Assembly: GCF_000378425.1 (NCBI RefSeq)
Contig: NZ_KB899811.1
Coordinates: 62,001-126,000 of the forward strand
DNA: 64,000 nucleotides
DNA from: Cohnella laeviribosi DSM 21336
GTDB taxonomy: Bacteria; Bacillota; Bacilli; Paenibacillales; Paenibacillaceae
Reading direction: 5' to 3'
Positions 17,110-26,662 of the stretch are shown piece by piece; the stretch's first letter is position 1; each line of letters starts with the position of its first letter. A model generated the notes under the pieces. It saw nothing but the letters and a program-made list of their open reading frames with translations, did no database searches and had not been told where the DNA came from. The position numbers and the translations under genes were made by a program.

Positions 17110-18042
17110 GTGACGAAGAAAACAGGTTGCGTATTGATGATTTTGGTTCTGGCTTTCGTTATGTCGGCGTCTTGGGCAGGAGCGGCATCCCCTATCAAGT
17201 ATGGCATTCCGAACATTAACGTGCTGCTCGACGGCAAGCGGATCGCCTTTCCGGACGTATGGCCGCAAGTAGATGCCAACCAGCGGGTGCTGGTGCCGAT
17301 CCGTGTCGTGTCCGAGAACCTTGGGGCAAAGGTCAATTACGCCAACAACATGATTACGATTACGCAAGGAAGCAAGGTGGTCGTGCTGACCATTGGCAGC
17401 AAGACGGCGACGGTTAACGGTAAGCCGGTGACGTTTGACAGCGCCGCCGTCGTCAAGAACAGCCGTACGCTGGTCCCGCTGCGCTTCGTCTCCGAGGCGC
17501 TCGGCCAGACGGTGGAGTGGGACGGAACGGACAAGTATGTGTGGATCGGGAAGAAGGAAGTTCCCGTGCTGCAGGATGTTGTGAAGAAAGTTCAACCGTT
17601 GGATGATTTTAAAAAGTATTATGGAACGCAGAAATTTCTCATTGACGACCCCTATCGGGACGGTGTACGTGTCTTTCAAGAAGAAAAGTTTCCGATTATC
17701 GTCCCAAATCCGTATAACTCTGAAGGAACAACAATTTTTTATAATCTGTGGTTGGATAAGTACGAAGGCGAAGTTGTTGTCAAGGTTCATTACAAGGGGC
17801 CAACCATTGGAATATCCTTCCTGACAGGAGATGGCGTTCCTCGATCCAGAAATGGAATTGCACTGTGGCGTCAGAAATTGAATGACGGCAGCCAAATCGA
17901 TATTTTCCCTCTATTGGATAAATGGGATAACTACCAATGGAAAGTAATAGATTGGGATAAGTTGCAGCCTTCAGATATTCAGTACATTCACTTTAAAGTG
18001 GATGCAGGCTCTTATGTTCTTCTCAAAAAACCGTTTAAATAA
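17110..18042 (+). CDS. secreted protein with copper-amine-oxidase N-terminal-like domain
   Basis: GTG start behind AAGGAGAG. Signal peptide at residues 1-27 (hydrophobic core CVLMILVLAFVMSASW, then AGAA). Residues about 38-150 form the amine-oxidase N-terminal-like (stalk) domain common in Paenibacillaceae exported proteins: VLVPIRVVSENLGAKVNY, a VNGKPV turn and TLVPLRFVSEALGQTVEW. The last ~150 residues have no recognised family. Base composition changes inside the gene: the line from 17581 is about 33% GC, far below the first half and neighbouring genes. It is 15 bases before the 1990-aa protein and probably co-transcribed with it. No enzymatic oxidase domain is present, so the domain name says nothing about activity. 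Confidence 0.75.
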   Translation: MTKKTGCVLMILVLAFVMSASWAGAASPIKYGIPNINVLLDGKRIAFPDVWPQVDANQRVLVPIRVVSENLGAKVNYANNMITITQGSKVVVLTIGSKTATVNGKPVTFDSAAVVKNSRTLVPLRFVSEALGQTVEWDGTDKYVWIGKKEVPVLQDVVKKVQPLDDFKKYYGTQKFLIDDPYRDGVRVFQEEKFPIIVPNPYNSEGTTIFYNLWLDKYEGEVVVKVHYKGPTIGISFLTGDGVPRSRNGIALWRQKLNDGSQIDIFPLLDKWDNYQWKVIDWDKLQPSDIQYIHFKVDAGSYVLLKKPFK

Positions 18043-18057
18043 AAACAGGAGGTACTT

Positions 18058-21000
18058 ATGGGTTTTAAACGAATAGTTTCCCTTCTGCTGGCGATCACCT
18101 TGATCGCCAGTCTTTTTTTTACCGGAAATCCGAACACACAAGCTGGGACCATACCTTTGATTTCGGATAAAGAGGCGTCTGGAAATCAGGGGGATCCGAA
18201 TACATTCTATTTTATTGCTATGTTCTCCTATGCGATTTGGGAAAATGACGCTGGCAAATGGCAGCCGCTCGCTCCTGGAGGGGATGCAGTTGGTGTTGAA
18301 TTCCCCTACAGTTTCGACATCCCAAATCGAAAAATTACGAGTGTCGATGTTGTACCTTTCTCAAATGCAACGTACATTAGCAATCCTCAGGAATGGAATA
18401 AAGTCTTTCAAAAATCACGCTCTGACCAATGGAATAACTATAAGGACCAATCCAATACAGGGTTTCATGTCATCAAGACGGATCAACTTGGCGTAGGAAC
18501 CTCTTCCGTCTCGTTTAAACTGGTGCTTCAACCGGGCTCTTTCCTAAATGCTCCACTTCCGGAGGTAAGCCAAACACCAAGTGGCAACGAAGGGAGAACG
18601 TATTATTTCCCCATGCTGCTTACCATAAAGGTCGAGCCGCAGCTCATTGTCAAACATTTTACGACGGACGGCCAAAGCTTGGCATCGGTGTTTCCCAACA
18701 CCACAACCAAAATGGTGGCCGGGCAGTCTTACCAGGTCACCCCGCCCACGAATGAGAACTATACGTACAAGGGCTATAAAAAATCAACGACGGACAACCC
18801 GCCAAGCGGCAGCCTCATTCCGGGCAACCCGCCGAAGTTCACGTATGACAACACTTTTAACACGTATACGCTCTTTCTCTATTACGAGGAGAAGCAAGCG
18901 CCGCCGCCGGATAACGTGCAGGGGACCATCCATGTCCGGCATATGGTTCGCACCAGCTCGTCGGGCGATTTCAGCAAAGTCAAGGAACAAACGTTTTATT
19001 ACGAAAAGTTACCTGTCACCGAGACGTTCAGCGGGAATACAGCCTACGGAACCTTGATCGGGCGCAATCAAAGCAACACGGGCGGATACTCGGATACCGT
19101 CTACTCCTTTACCTCGCCGATCACGGTCAATTTGTACAACGGACAACCGGAAGTATGGGTATCATTCTTCTACGAGAATCCGAATGGCGGCGGAGGGGAT
19201 GACGGTGGCGGCGGCACGATTCCCGATCCGCTGCCGGAACCGGAGCCGGAGGAAAATCATCCGCCAATCATACAGATCGCCTGGTCCAAACCGAATGCCA
19301 ATCTCGGGGATGTCGTCAATTTACAGGTGACTCAAATGTACGATCCCGATCCGGGCGACTGGGTCTCGATTGTCGGGTGGGATTTTACCAAGAGCACGGA
19401 CTGGCTGGCCGGCTTGCCAGAAAAGTACAACCTGAATCTGACCAGCTCGTCTTTCAGCGGAATTACGGCCGACAAGACCGGCGCTCACACGGTCTATATT
19501 ACCGTGACGGATACGCATGGGGAACAGGTGACAGCCTCGGCCACGCTCAATGTCGTCGATCCGAAGCCGGTTGCGGTCATCGACGCGCCTTCCGTCGTCC
19601 GCGAGAATCATCCGCTGCCGTCTCCGATTGACGGAAGCCGCTCGTACAGCCCGATTGGCCGGAACATCGTCGATTATGTCTGGACGAACAAGAAAGACGT
19701 TTACACGGTTCCTGGAACGGAAACGGTGACGCTCAAAGTCAAGGACGACGAAGGCCGTTGGTCGGACGTTACGACGAAGGACATCACGGTGCTGCCGGAC
19801 GAGCCGCCGATTGTTACGCTCACCGTGCCGCCGGAGGAAACCCGGCTCGGCACGCTGACGATCAAGAGCAACGCCTACAGTCCGGACGGAGACAAAATTG
19901 TCTCTCGCGTGTTCCAATACAAATACGACGCGGGCAATGACGGTTTTGATAACGATAACTGGCAGACATACTCAACGGCGAACATGGACACCTATGCGTT
20001 CAAGCCAACCCGGATCGGCAAATACCTGTTCCGGGAGTCGGTTTGCGAGGATTACGGCAAATGCGGCAATTCGGATTCGCAGCCGGTCGCGCAGCGAACG
20101 GCGGATATTCAGAATCTCCCACCCAGCATCGATGTCAAGACGAGCGGCAGCCTGACCGATCCGCCGGAAACGTATACGTACCTGATGTCGGACCTGTACG
20201 CCTCCGGTCGTTTCGTCAATCTGCAAACGGGCGCGGTTGGCAATAAGGATAACTGGAAGCTGGACAATGGGGTACTTAAAACCAAAACACGCGTTAGACT
20301 GGCCAATATCGGTCTGGATGTGCAATTCCCTTTCTTTCAGCTTTATAGTCGGGATTCGAAAACGAAAGAGGCTCCTTTCTATCATGCTTTGGGTTATCCT
20401 AGCAGCAACTCGCTGGGATTGGAAGAGAATCCGCATCAAGCGCCTTTTGCCGGACTGCAGAACAACAACGCCAGCTTTTCATACCTCATGCCTGCTGAAG
20501 TTTCCGGCAAATCGATCATTGCCGTTCGGGAGGATGAAAAGTACACCTATATTTTGACCCGTGATGCCAATTTTGTCGGGTACCTGTACGCTTATGATAA
20601 GTCGTTCCGCTTGCGTTGGTCTAAAACGGTGCCCAACCCCATTGCTTATGCGTCAGGCGAAATCGTTGGCCGAATGAACTATGGCTATACCGAAGGCCAG
20701 ATGCTCGTTCACAACCAGACGGTGTATTTCAGTATCGTAGATCCGAATAACTATTATCAGTACATCTTGTTGGCTTTGGACCGGGACACCGGTGCAGAGA
20801 AGCATCGAATCACGTATAGCTGGTTGAATGCCGGGGGACCTCTTCAACCCATCGGACTTCCGGATGGCATTTGGATAGCCAACAACAAATATGATTTTAA
20901 CGGCAATTGGGTTGCTTACACTCCCTTAAATGGCGTAGTTCTTGGCGTTTCCTCCAAACATGGTCGTTTAATGACGTTTGCACGGGATCAATCAGGAAAA

Positions 21001-24000
21001 AGCAACGAATATGTACTCAAGTCATCCGATCTTTCGACTGTTTTTGATCTGGGTAATCCGAACGGAAATGCAAGTTTGAGCCGATATACCTTTTTGGGTT
21101 ATGATGCCGAGGGGACCAGTTACGGAGTATACCGAGAATCCAACGAAGTTTTGCTTACCATTCAGCGGCATACGTTGACCGGGGCTGCCACAAAGAAGAC
21201 ATTTACGCTTCCGGATTATCGACGTTACATCGAGATTTTAGGTAAGGATGCCGCGAACCGCATCTGGATTAGTACGCAAACTTCATCGACATGGGTTCCG
21301 GTTGTCTACGTGTACGATGCGGACGGGCAGCTGCTGCAAACCTTATATCCGTTCGGCAATTTGTTTCAGGGCAGCGTCGATAAAATGTTTATCGGTTCCG
21401 ACGGAGTCGTGACCCTGTTTGGCATGTATTATAACCAAGGCAAGTATCAGGTGTACTACGCGTCGTACGATCCGGACACGTTTGCGGTCATGGCCAGTGG
21501 GGCTTCGCCAGCTTTTCAGCACATACCGGCCTACATTTATCCGCACGACGATCAGAGCTTTCTGATCGAGTTCAGAGGCGACGTGGTTGGCTCATACCTT
21601 TATTTGCTGAAAACGAGCGGTTCGCTGAAGAAGCCGAAGCTGTTCGAAGCCGGCGAGCCGACGCCGGACATCGTCATCGGGGCTAACGTTCCCGAAGGCA
21701 GCACGGTTCGGGCCAACTTTATGCCGAACAACGTCAGCGCCAAAGGCGTCGGCTACCTGTACCGCGTGCAGGACGACCGCAATTATTACAGCATCGAATT
21801 CGAGGCCGGGGAATTGCGGATCAAGAAGACGGCGGGCGGTTCCGCAAGCATCGTATTCAGCAGGCCGTATACGCTCGTTTCCGGCAAAACGTATGAGGTC
21901 ATGATCAAGCCGGCCGGAAACACGTTTGAGGTCTATGTCAATAAAATTTGGCAGGCAACCGTTACCGAAACCGCTTGGACGGGCGGCAAGTTCGGCGTCA
22001 TCAGCCGCGGCCAAGAGGACGTATGGTTCATCAGCGCCGCCTTCTACGCCGGCGGAAACGGGACAGGCTCCATTGAAGGCGTCGTGCTGGTCGGCGAAAC
22101 GCTGACCTATGACGTCGTATTCGACGATCCCGAGAATGACCCCCGGCTGACGGCTGGAGAAGCATGGAAATACGTTCACAACCCGAACGTGTTCCTTCAG
22201 CCCCAAGGGACATGGAGCGGCAGCGGACAGAGCTTTCCGGGCCCGGTGACTTCGTTCGGACTGCCCGGTGAATATACGTTTACGTTCCGGACGAAAGACG
22301 ATCCGCATCCGGAGCACCATTATCCGGACAATGCTTTTGCCGCTTACCGCCAAGAGTCGAACGAAGTAACGGGCAGGATACGGGTGCATCGGAGGCCGGT
22401 GGCGGATCAGGATGTCATTTTGAATCCGGATTTCACGCTTGCCTATGTGGACCGATCGTACGATCCGGACCGGTTTAATCCGGCAAACGGCCAATACTCG
22501 ACGGAAAATACGGGCATCAACTACGCGGCGACCCGCGGGATCATCGAGCGGAAATACCGCTACCGCAGCGCAAACTCGTTAACCTACGTCTATGCCAAGC
22601 CGACGAGGCTGATGGCGGGCAGCTACATCGTCGAGCTCTCCGTCAAGGACGAGTACGGAGCCTGGAGCGATTGGGACTCCGATCTGCTCGTCGTGTCCGG
22701 TTCTCCCGTGCTGCCGCCGAATCCCGGCTTTACCGTGATGCCGCTGACGGGCTACCGGGGCACGCCGTTTACGATCAACTCGACGGCGAGCGATCCGCAG
22801 GACGGAGGCCGGGAGAACCTTGAACATCAATACTGGATCAAGAACCTGACGGCTGGCGGCGCGGAGACGCTGCAAAGCATCTCTCGCACGCAATGGACGA
22901 AGACGTTTAACAGCATGGGCACGTTCCGGATTCGCCAGGTCGTCATCAACAGCTACGGACTGTACGCGGAAACGTCGCAGAACGTAAGCGTCGTCAACCG
23001 CAAACCGGCGGCAAACGTCACGACCCCGGCTAGCGCAAGCCCCGGCAGCCCAACGGAATTTGACCTATTGCGGCCGCAATTCGTTTGGACTTACGGCGAT
23101 GCGGACGGAGACGCCCAGACGCAATATCAGGTACAGGTGATCAAATCGAACAGCGGCGGGCTGGTGCTGCTTGATTCCGGCGCGAGAATCGGCGGAACGA
23201 CGAACTGGACGGCTTCGGCGGATTTGCCGGAAGAAGTCGTTCTGTATGTGCAGGTGCGCGTTTATGACGGCTATGACTGGTCGGATTGGAGCTCGCCGAA
23301 GTATTTCATCATCGACACGAACAAGCCGCCTACAGGGGATTTCGACTGGAATCCGAAGCTGATCTTCGAAGGCGATACCGTAATGTTCGAATCGGCGGTG
23401 AACGACCCCGATCTGGATGTGTTGAATGTGAGATACGAGCTGGAATCGCCGGACGGAACGAAGCGCACGTTTGCTTACACCTGGAGCGCGCCTTATCCCG
23501 ATACCGGACCGGTTGCCGTCTTGAATGTGCCGGGCGTATGGACGATGACGTTGAACGTCAGCGACGGAGAAGAAGCCGTGACGGTGTCAAAGAGCATTCG
23601 GGTATGGCCGCTGACGATTTCGGGCCAAGTGCGGCATACGGACGAATGGGAAGCGAACCGGCTGAACTACAATGCCAAGCATCCGGAAACGCCGAGGCCG
23701 GCCAACTGGTTCTGGGCCGGGGAAGCGTTCGTGCTGGAGGCGCTCGTGACGGATACGGGAGCGTCCGCGACCAAGCCGCTTAGGGTAACGGCGGACGCGG
23801 GCTCGGGTTTGAGGAAGGAACTGGCCGGAAGCAATCCGCCGCAGCTTACCCGTTGGAACGGAACGCTCCGCAGCGAAGACGCAGGGTTTCCGCTTGTCGA
23901 GTTGCCGGAGGGGGACTACACGTTTACGTTCACCGTCACGTACAGCAACGGCGTCGTTAAGACGGCGCAAGCGGCCATCCGCATCGTCGATACGGTCGAC

Positions 24001-24030
24001 AGCTATGTGCAGGTGCACCGTGTAAGGTAG
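18058..24030 (+). CDS. giant secreted multidomain protein (PKD-like, propeller-like and LamG-like regions)
   Basis: 1990 aa, signal peptide 1-31 (MGFKRIVSLLLAITLIASLF), good AGGAGG. By eye: a unique N-terminal domain (32-190); two MucBP-like beta segments (about 190-375; VKHFTTDGQSL, HVRHMV); a GGGGDDGGGG plus proline/glutamate linker (378-400); three PKD/Ig-like domains (403-690; YDPDPGDWVSI, SYSPIGRNIVDYVW, YSPDGDKIVSRVF); a propeller-like stretch (about 750-1190) with PQQ-like LLALDRDTGAEKH repeats; a LamG-like domain (about 1215-1330); then further PKD-like repeats with PDGDKI/DPDLDVLN-type motifs. No LPXTG, SLH or transmembrane anchor is seen, so it is either released or held non-covalently. 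GC is patchy (about 45% near 20941, about 65% near 21721). Probably an extracellular or spore-surface binding protein; specific function unknown. Confidence 0.8.
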   Translation: MGFKRIVSLLLAITLIASLFFTGNPNTQAGTIPLISDKEASGNQGDPNTFYFIAMFSYAIWENDAGKWQPLAPGGDAVGVEFPYSFDIPNRKITSVDVVPFSNATYISNPQEWNKVFQKSRSDQWNNYKDQSNTGFHVIKTDQLGVGTSSVSFKLVLQPGSFLNAPLPEVSQTPSGNEGRTYYFPMLLTIKVEPQLIVKHFTTDGQSLASVFPNTTTKMVAGQSYQVTPPTNENYTYKGYKKSTTDNPPSGSLIPGNPPKFTYDNTFNTYTLFLYYEEKQAPPPDNVQGTIHVRHMVRTSSSGDFSKVKEQTFYYEKLPVTETFSGNTAYGTLIGRNQSNTGGYSDTVYSFTSPITVNLYNGQPEVWVSFFYENPNGGGGDDGGGGTIPDPLPEPEPEENHPPIIQIAWSKPNANLGDVVNLQVTQMYDPDPGDWVSIVGWDFTKSTDWLAGLPEKYNLNLTSSSFSGITADKTGAHTVYITVTDTHGEQVTASATLNVVDPKPVAVIDAPSVVRENHPLPSPIDGSRSYSPIGRNIVDYVWTNKKDVYTVPGTETVTLKVKDDEGRWSDVTTKDITVLPDEPPIVTLTVPPEETRLGTLTIKSNAYSPDGDKIVSRVFQYKYDAGNDGFDNDNWQTYSTANMDTYAFKPTRIGKYLFRESVCEDYGKCGNSDSQPVAQRTADIQNLPPSIDVKTSGSLTDPPETYTYLMSDLYASGRFVNLQTGAVGNKDNWKLDNGVLKTKTRVRLANIGLDVQFPFFQLYSRDSKTKEAPFYHALGYPSSNSLGLEENPHQAPFAGLQNNNASFSYLMPAEVSGKSIIAVREDEKYTYILTRDANFVGYLYAYDKSFRLRWSKTVPNPIAYASGEIVGRMNYGYTEGQMLVHNQTVYFSIVDPNNYYQYILLALDRDTGAEKHRITYSWLNAGGPLQPIGLPDGIWIANNKYDFNGNWVAYTPLNGVVLGVSSKHGRLMTFARDQSGKSNEYVLKSSDLSTVFDLGNPNGNASLSRYTFLGYDAEGTSYGVYRESNEVLLTIQRHTLTGAATKKTFTLPDYRRYIEILGKDAANRIWISTQTSSTWVPVVYVYDADGQLLQTLYPFGNLFQGSVDKMFIGSDGVVTLFGMYYNQGKYQVYYASYDPDTFAVMASGASPAFQHIPAYIYPHDDQSFLIEFRGDVVGSYLYLLKTSGSLKKPKLFEAGEPTPDIVIGANVPEGSTVRANFMPNNVSAKGVGYLYRVQDDRNYYSIEFEAGELRIKKTAGGSASIVFSRPYTLVSGKTYEVMIKPAGNTFEVYVNKIWQATVTETAWTGGKFGVISRGQEDVWFISAAFYAGGNGTGSIEGVVLVGETLTYDVVFDDPENDPRLTAGEAWKYVHNPNVFLQPQGTWSGSGQSFPGPVTSFGLPGEYTFTFRTKDDPHPEHHYPDNAFAAYRQESNEVTGRIRVHRRPVADQDVILNPDFTLAYVDRSYDPDRFNPANGQYSTENTGINYAATRGIIERKYRYRSANSLTYVYAKPTRLMAGSYIVELSVKDEYGAWSDWDSDLLVVSGSPVLPPNPGFTVMPLTGYRGTPFTINSTASDPQDGGRENLEHQYWIKNLTAGGAETLQSISRTQWTKTFNSMGTFRIRQVVINSYGLYAETSQNVSVVNRKPAANVTTPASASPGSPTEFDLLRPQFVWTYGDADGDAQTQYQVQVIKSNSGGLVLLDSGARIGGTTNWTASADLPEEVVLYVQVRVYDGYDWSDWSSPKYFIIDTNKPPTGDFDWNPKLIFEGDTVMFESAVNDPDLDVLNVRYELESPDGTKRTFAYTWSAPYPDTGPVAVLNVPGVWTMTLNVSDGEEAVTVSKSIRVWPLTISGQVRHTDEWEANRLNYNAKHPETPRPANWFWAGEAFVLEALVTDTGASATKPLRVTADAGSGLRKELAGSNPPQLTRWNGTLRSEDAGFPLVELPEGDYTFTFTVTYSNGVVKTAQAAIRIVDTVDSYVQVHRVR

Positions 24031-24129
24031 AGAAGGCTAAGAGTTGCAAGCATTTTTCAATAGAAAGTACCATCTTGACGTTTTCGCATTTGAGCGTTTT
24101 CATCACAGAGTTTTAACCGCTTGTTTTGT

Positions 24130-24285
24130 TAAGCAGCCCTCATCTGGACAATAAGGATGAGGATGTTTGACGCTTACTGGACGGATTCCTTGGAGGCTGA
24201 GCACGCGGCGGATGACGATGTAGGGTACTGGACGGACTACCTGGTGGTTGTGCATCGTGGCGGACGGCGAATTCAACCCTGTTTC
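24130..24285 (-). repeat. degenerate inverted copies of the 52-bp dispersed repeat
   Basis: The 21 bases at 24220-24240 are the exact reverse complement of the unit core at 43300-43320. A weaker copy lies 51 bases before it (TACTGGACGGA at 24175 versus 24226), and both are followed by similar G-C-rich sequence (GCACGCGGCGGATGACG and GCATCGTGGCGGACGGCG). A third, partial copy may start at 24130. Confidence 0.8.
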
Positions 24286-24290
24286 CCGCA

Positions 24291-24326
24291 AAGGTCGGCA
24301 TCTTTCGGTGCCGGCCTTGGCTTTTG
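24291..24326 (+). terminator. terminator-like hairpin downstream of the giant-protein gene
   Basis: AAGGTCGGCA (24291-24300) and TGCCGGCCTT (24309-24318) with a short, interrupted T tract (GGCTTTT). Confidence 0.45.
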
Positions 24327-24351
24327 CCGGACGAAGGTGTTCGGCTTTTTG

Positions 24352-24380
24352 TTCTCATTCTTGCGCACATTTGCTATAAT
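24352..24380 (+). promoter_or_regulatory. sigma-A promoter of the ruvC-ruvA-ruvB operon
   Basis: TTCTCA (24352-24357), 17-base spacer, perfect TATAAT (24375-24380). The untranslated leader would be about 115 bases. Confidence 0.7.
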
Positions 24381-24501
24381 CTACGAATAGGATAAAGATT
24401 GCATCCTGTATTGTTGCACATCAGACAAGCGAAAGCTTCGGGGAAGACCGTTTCCGAGGCTTGCGCGGTACATAGCGAAGAGAAGAGAGCGGGGAACCCT
24501 C

Positions 24502-25005
24502 ATGCGGGTATTGGGCATCGACCCGGGCATTGCCATTATGGGGTTCGGGTTCGTGGACCAGATCGGCCACCGGCTTGTGCCTGTTCAATACGGCTGCATT
24601 CAGACGGAAGCGAACACGCCGACGGAACAGAGGCTGGTGCAAATCTATGAGGCGTCCTGCGCCCTGCTGGATAAATACGAGCCTCAGACGATTGCGGTAG
24701 AGAAGTTGTTTTTCAACAAAAACGTGACCAACGCGTTCAGCGTCGGACAGGCGCGGGGCGTTTTTCTTCTGGCGGCGGCGCAGCGCGGCATACCGGTCGG
24801 GGAATATACGCCGATGCAGGTCAAGCAGTCCGTCGTCGGATACGGCGGCGCGGAGAAGCAGCAGGTGCAGGAGATGGTCAAGCGGCTGCTCAAGCTTTCC
24901 GCCGTGCCCAAGCCGGACGACGTGGCGGATGCGCTGGCTGTGGCGATTTGCCATGCGCATTCGATGAACCTGACTGAACGGATGAACGGAGTGAAGCCTT
25001 CATGA
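24502..25005 (+). CDS. ruvC: crossover junction endodeoxyribonuclease RuvC
   Basis: Holliday-junction resolvase. RNase H-like fold with D7 in LGIDPG, E67 in AVEKLFF, and D140/D143 in PDDVADALA matching the four catalytic acids (E. coli D7, E66, D138, D141). 167 aa, full length. ATG start; the stop overlaps ruvA in ATGA. Bacilli such as B. subtilis lack RuvC and use RecU, so its presence next to ruvAB is a clade feature. Confidence 0.96.
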   Translation: MRVLGIDPGIAIMGFGFVDQIGHRLVPVQYGCIQTEANTPTEQRLVQIYEASCALLDKYEPQTIAVEKLFFNKNVTNAFSVGQARGVFLLAAAQRGIPVGEYTPMQVKQSVVGYGGAEKQQVQEMVKRLLKLSAVPKPDDVADALAVAICHAHSMNLTERMNGVKPS

Positions 25006-25628
25006 TCGATTTCCTGCGGGGCCGGGTTGTCCATGTGGAACCGGAATATGTCGTATTGGACGTGCGGGATGTCGGCTACCGGGTGTTCACGCCGAATCCG
25101 TACGCGCTCAGCCGTACCGAGGAGACGATTCAGCTCTATATCCACCATCACGTGCGGGAAGACGCGATTCAACTGTTCGGATTTACGACGCGCGAGGAGC
25201 AGTCGATGTTCCGGAAGCTGCTGGACGTATCGGGGATCGGTCCGAGGGTGGCGCTCGGCGTCCTGTCCGCCGGCCGTCCGGAGGCGCTGGCGTCTGCTAT
25301 ACAGCAAGAGAATTTAAGCTTTCTGACCAAGTTGCCCGGCATCGGGAAGAAGACGGCGCAAAGAATGATTCTGGATTTGAAGGACAAGCTGGGCGCCGTC
25401 CAGGAAGGCCTGCCCTTTGCCGCTGCGGCGGGCGCTCCTGCGGCGGGACCGGCCGCGGGGGCGGAGAGCGATTCCGCCTGGGCCATTGCCCGCGAGGCGC
25501 TCGCAGGCCTCGGCTACCGCGATGCCGAGCTGGATCGGGCTTGGCATGCGCTGAAGGACAAGGTGAAGGGCGATGAGACGCCGGAAGGACTGATGAAACA
25601 GGCGCTTCAGCAGTTGTTCCAGGGATAA
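25002..25628 (+). CDS. ruvA: Holliday junction branch migration protein RuvA
   Basis: Tetramer that binds the four-way junction and recruits RuvB. The N-terminal OB fold starts MIDFLRGRVVHVEPEYVVLD. Two helix-hairpin-helix motifs are visible: LLDVSGIGPRVALGVLS and LTKLPGIGKKTAQRMILDLKD. After an alanine/glycine-rich hinge (about residues 140-157) comes the C-terminal RuvB-binding helix bundle. 208 aa. Start overlaps the ruvC stop by four bases. Confidence 0.97.
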   Translation: MIDFLRGRVVHVEPEYVVLDVRDVGYRVFTPNPYALSRTEETIQLYIHHHVREDAIQLFGFTTREEQSMFRKLLDVSGIGPRVALGVLSAGRPEALASAIQQENLSFLTKLPGIGKKTAQRMILDLKDKLGAVQEGLPFAAAAGAPAAGPAAGAESDSAWAIAREALAGLGYRDAELDRAWHALKDKVKGDETPEGLMKQALQQLFQG

Positions 25629-25654
25629 GAGAGCGGGAGAGGGGGACTTAACGG

Positions 25655-26662
25655 GTGGAAGACCGGATTGTCACCGCTCATTTGATGATGGAAGACCAGG
25701 CTGTCGAATTTAGTCTGCGTCCCCGGTATTTGGCGGAATATATCGGCCAGTCGCAAGTCAAGGAAAATTTGAAGATTTATATCGAAGCGGCGAAAATGCG
25801 CAAGGAAGCGCTGGATCACGTGCTGCTTTACGGTCCTCCGGGCTTGGGCAAGACGACGCTGTCCAACATCATTGCCAACGAACTGGGCGTCAACATTCGC
25901 ACGACCAGCGGCCCGGCGATCGAACGGCCCGGGGATCTTGCCGCGATTTTGACCAATTTGCAGGAAAACGACGTGCTGTTTATCGACGAGATCCACCGTC
26001 TTCACCGGACGGTCGAGGAAGTGCTGTATCCGGCGATGGAAGATTTCGCGCTCGATTTCATTATCGGCAAAGGACCGAGCGCGCGCTCGGTCAGGCTCGA
26101 TCTGCCAAAGTTTACGCTCATCGGCGCCACGACCCGAGCCGGCCTGCTGTCGGCTCCGCTGCGCGACCGGTTCGGCGTCGTCAGCCGCCTCGAATATTAC
26201 ACGGAAGAGGAATTGGCCTACATCGTTTCCCGCACTTCCGATTTGCTGAATGTCGGCATCGTCGGCGAAGCGTCCAGCGAGATCGCCCGGCGTTCCCGCG
26301 GCACGCCGCGCATCGCCAACCGTCTGCTGAAGCGGGTGCGCGATTACGCGCAGGTGCGCGGCGACGGCATCATTACCGAAGAAATCGCGATTGAGGCGCT
26401 CGAGCGCATCCAGGTGGACCCGATGGGGCTGGACGCGATCGACCACAAGCTGCTGGAGGCGATGATCGTCAAATACCGGGGCGGGCCCGTCGGCGTGGAT
26501 ACGCTCGCGGCTTCCATCGGCGAAGAAAGCCAAACGATCGAAGACGTGTACGAGCCGTATCTGATGCAGATCGGGTTTTTGCAGCGGACGCCCCGCGGTC
26601 GGGTCGTTACCCCGTCCGCTTATAAGCATCTCGGTCTGCCGGTGCCGGAGCAGCCGGCGTGA
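25655..26662 (+). CDS. ruvB: Holliday junction branch migration ATPase RuvB
   Basis: AAA+ hexameric motor. Walker [11 protein letters not shown] near residue 62, Walker B FIDEIHRL, sensor 1 [17 protein letters not shown], sensor 2 [19 protein letters not shown], and a C-terminal winged helix. 335 aa. GTG start following GAGGGGGACTTAACG. It begins 26 bases after ruvA. Confidence 0.97.
   Translation: MEDRIVTAHLMMEDQAVEFSLRPRYLAEYIGQSQVKENLKIYIEAAKMRKEALDHVLLYGPPGLGKTTLSNIIANELGVNIRTTSGPAIERPGDLAAILTNLQENDVLFIDEIHRLHRTVEEVLYPAMEDFALDFIIGKGPSARSVRLDLPKFTLIGATTRAGLLSAPLRDRFGVVSRLEYYTEEELAYIVSRTSDLLNVGIVGEASSEIARRSRGTPRIANRLLKRVRDYAQVRGDGIITEEIAIEALERIQVDPMGLDAIDHKLLEAMIVKYRGGPVGVDTLAASIGEESQTIEDVYEPYLMQIGFLQRTPRGRVVTPSAYKHLGLPVPEQPA

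Larger units (their letters stand above)
24031..24501 (+). other. 470-base gap between the giant protein and ruvC: degenerate repeats, terminator-like hairpin, promoter
   Basis: No coding sequence supported. It holds two or three degenerate inverted copies of the 52-bp repeat (24130-24285), a terminator-like hairpin (24291-24326), a sigma-A promoter (24352-24380), and a second hairpin at about 24433-24462 (AAGCTTCGG with CCGAGGCTT) in the ruvC leader. Confidence 0.7.

Noticed and set aside
17110..18042. Functional copper amine oxidase
   Set aside because: Only the N-terminal stalk-type domain is present; no catalytic oxidase domain or topaquinone motif.
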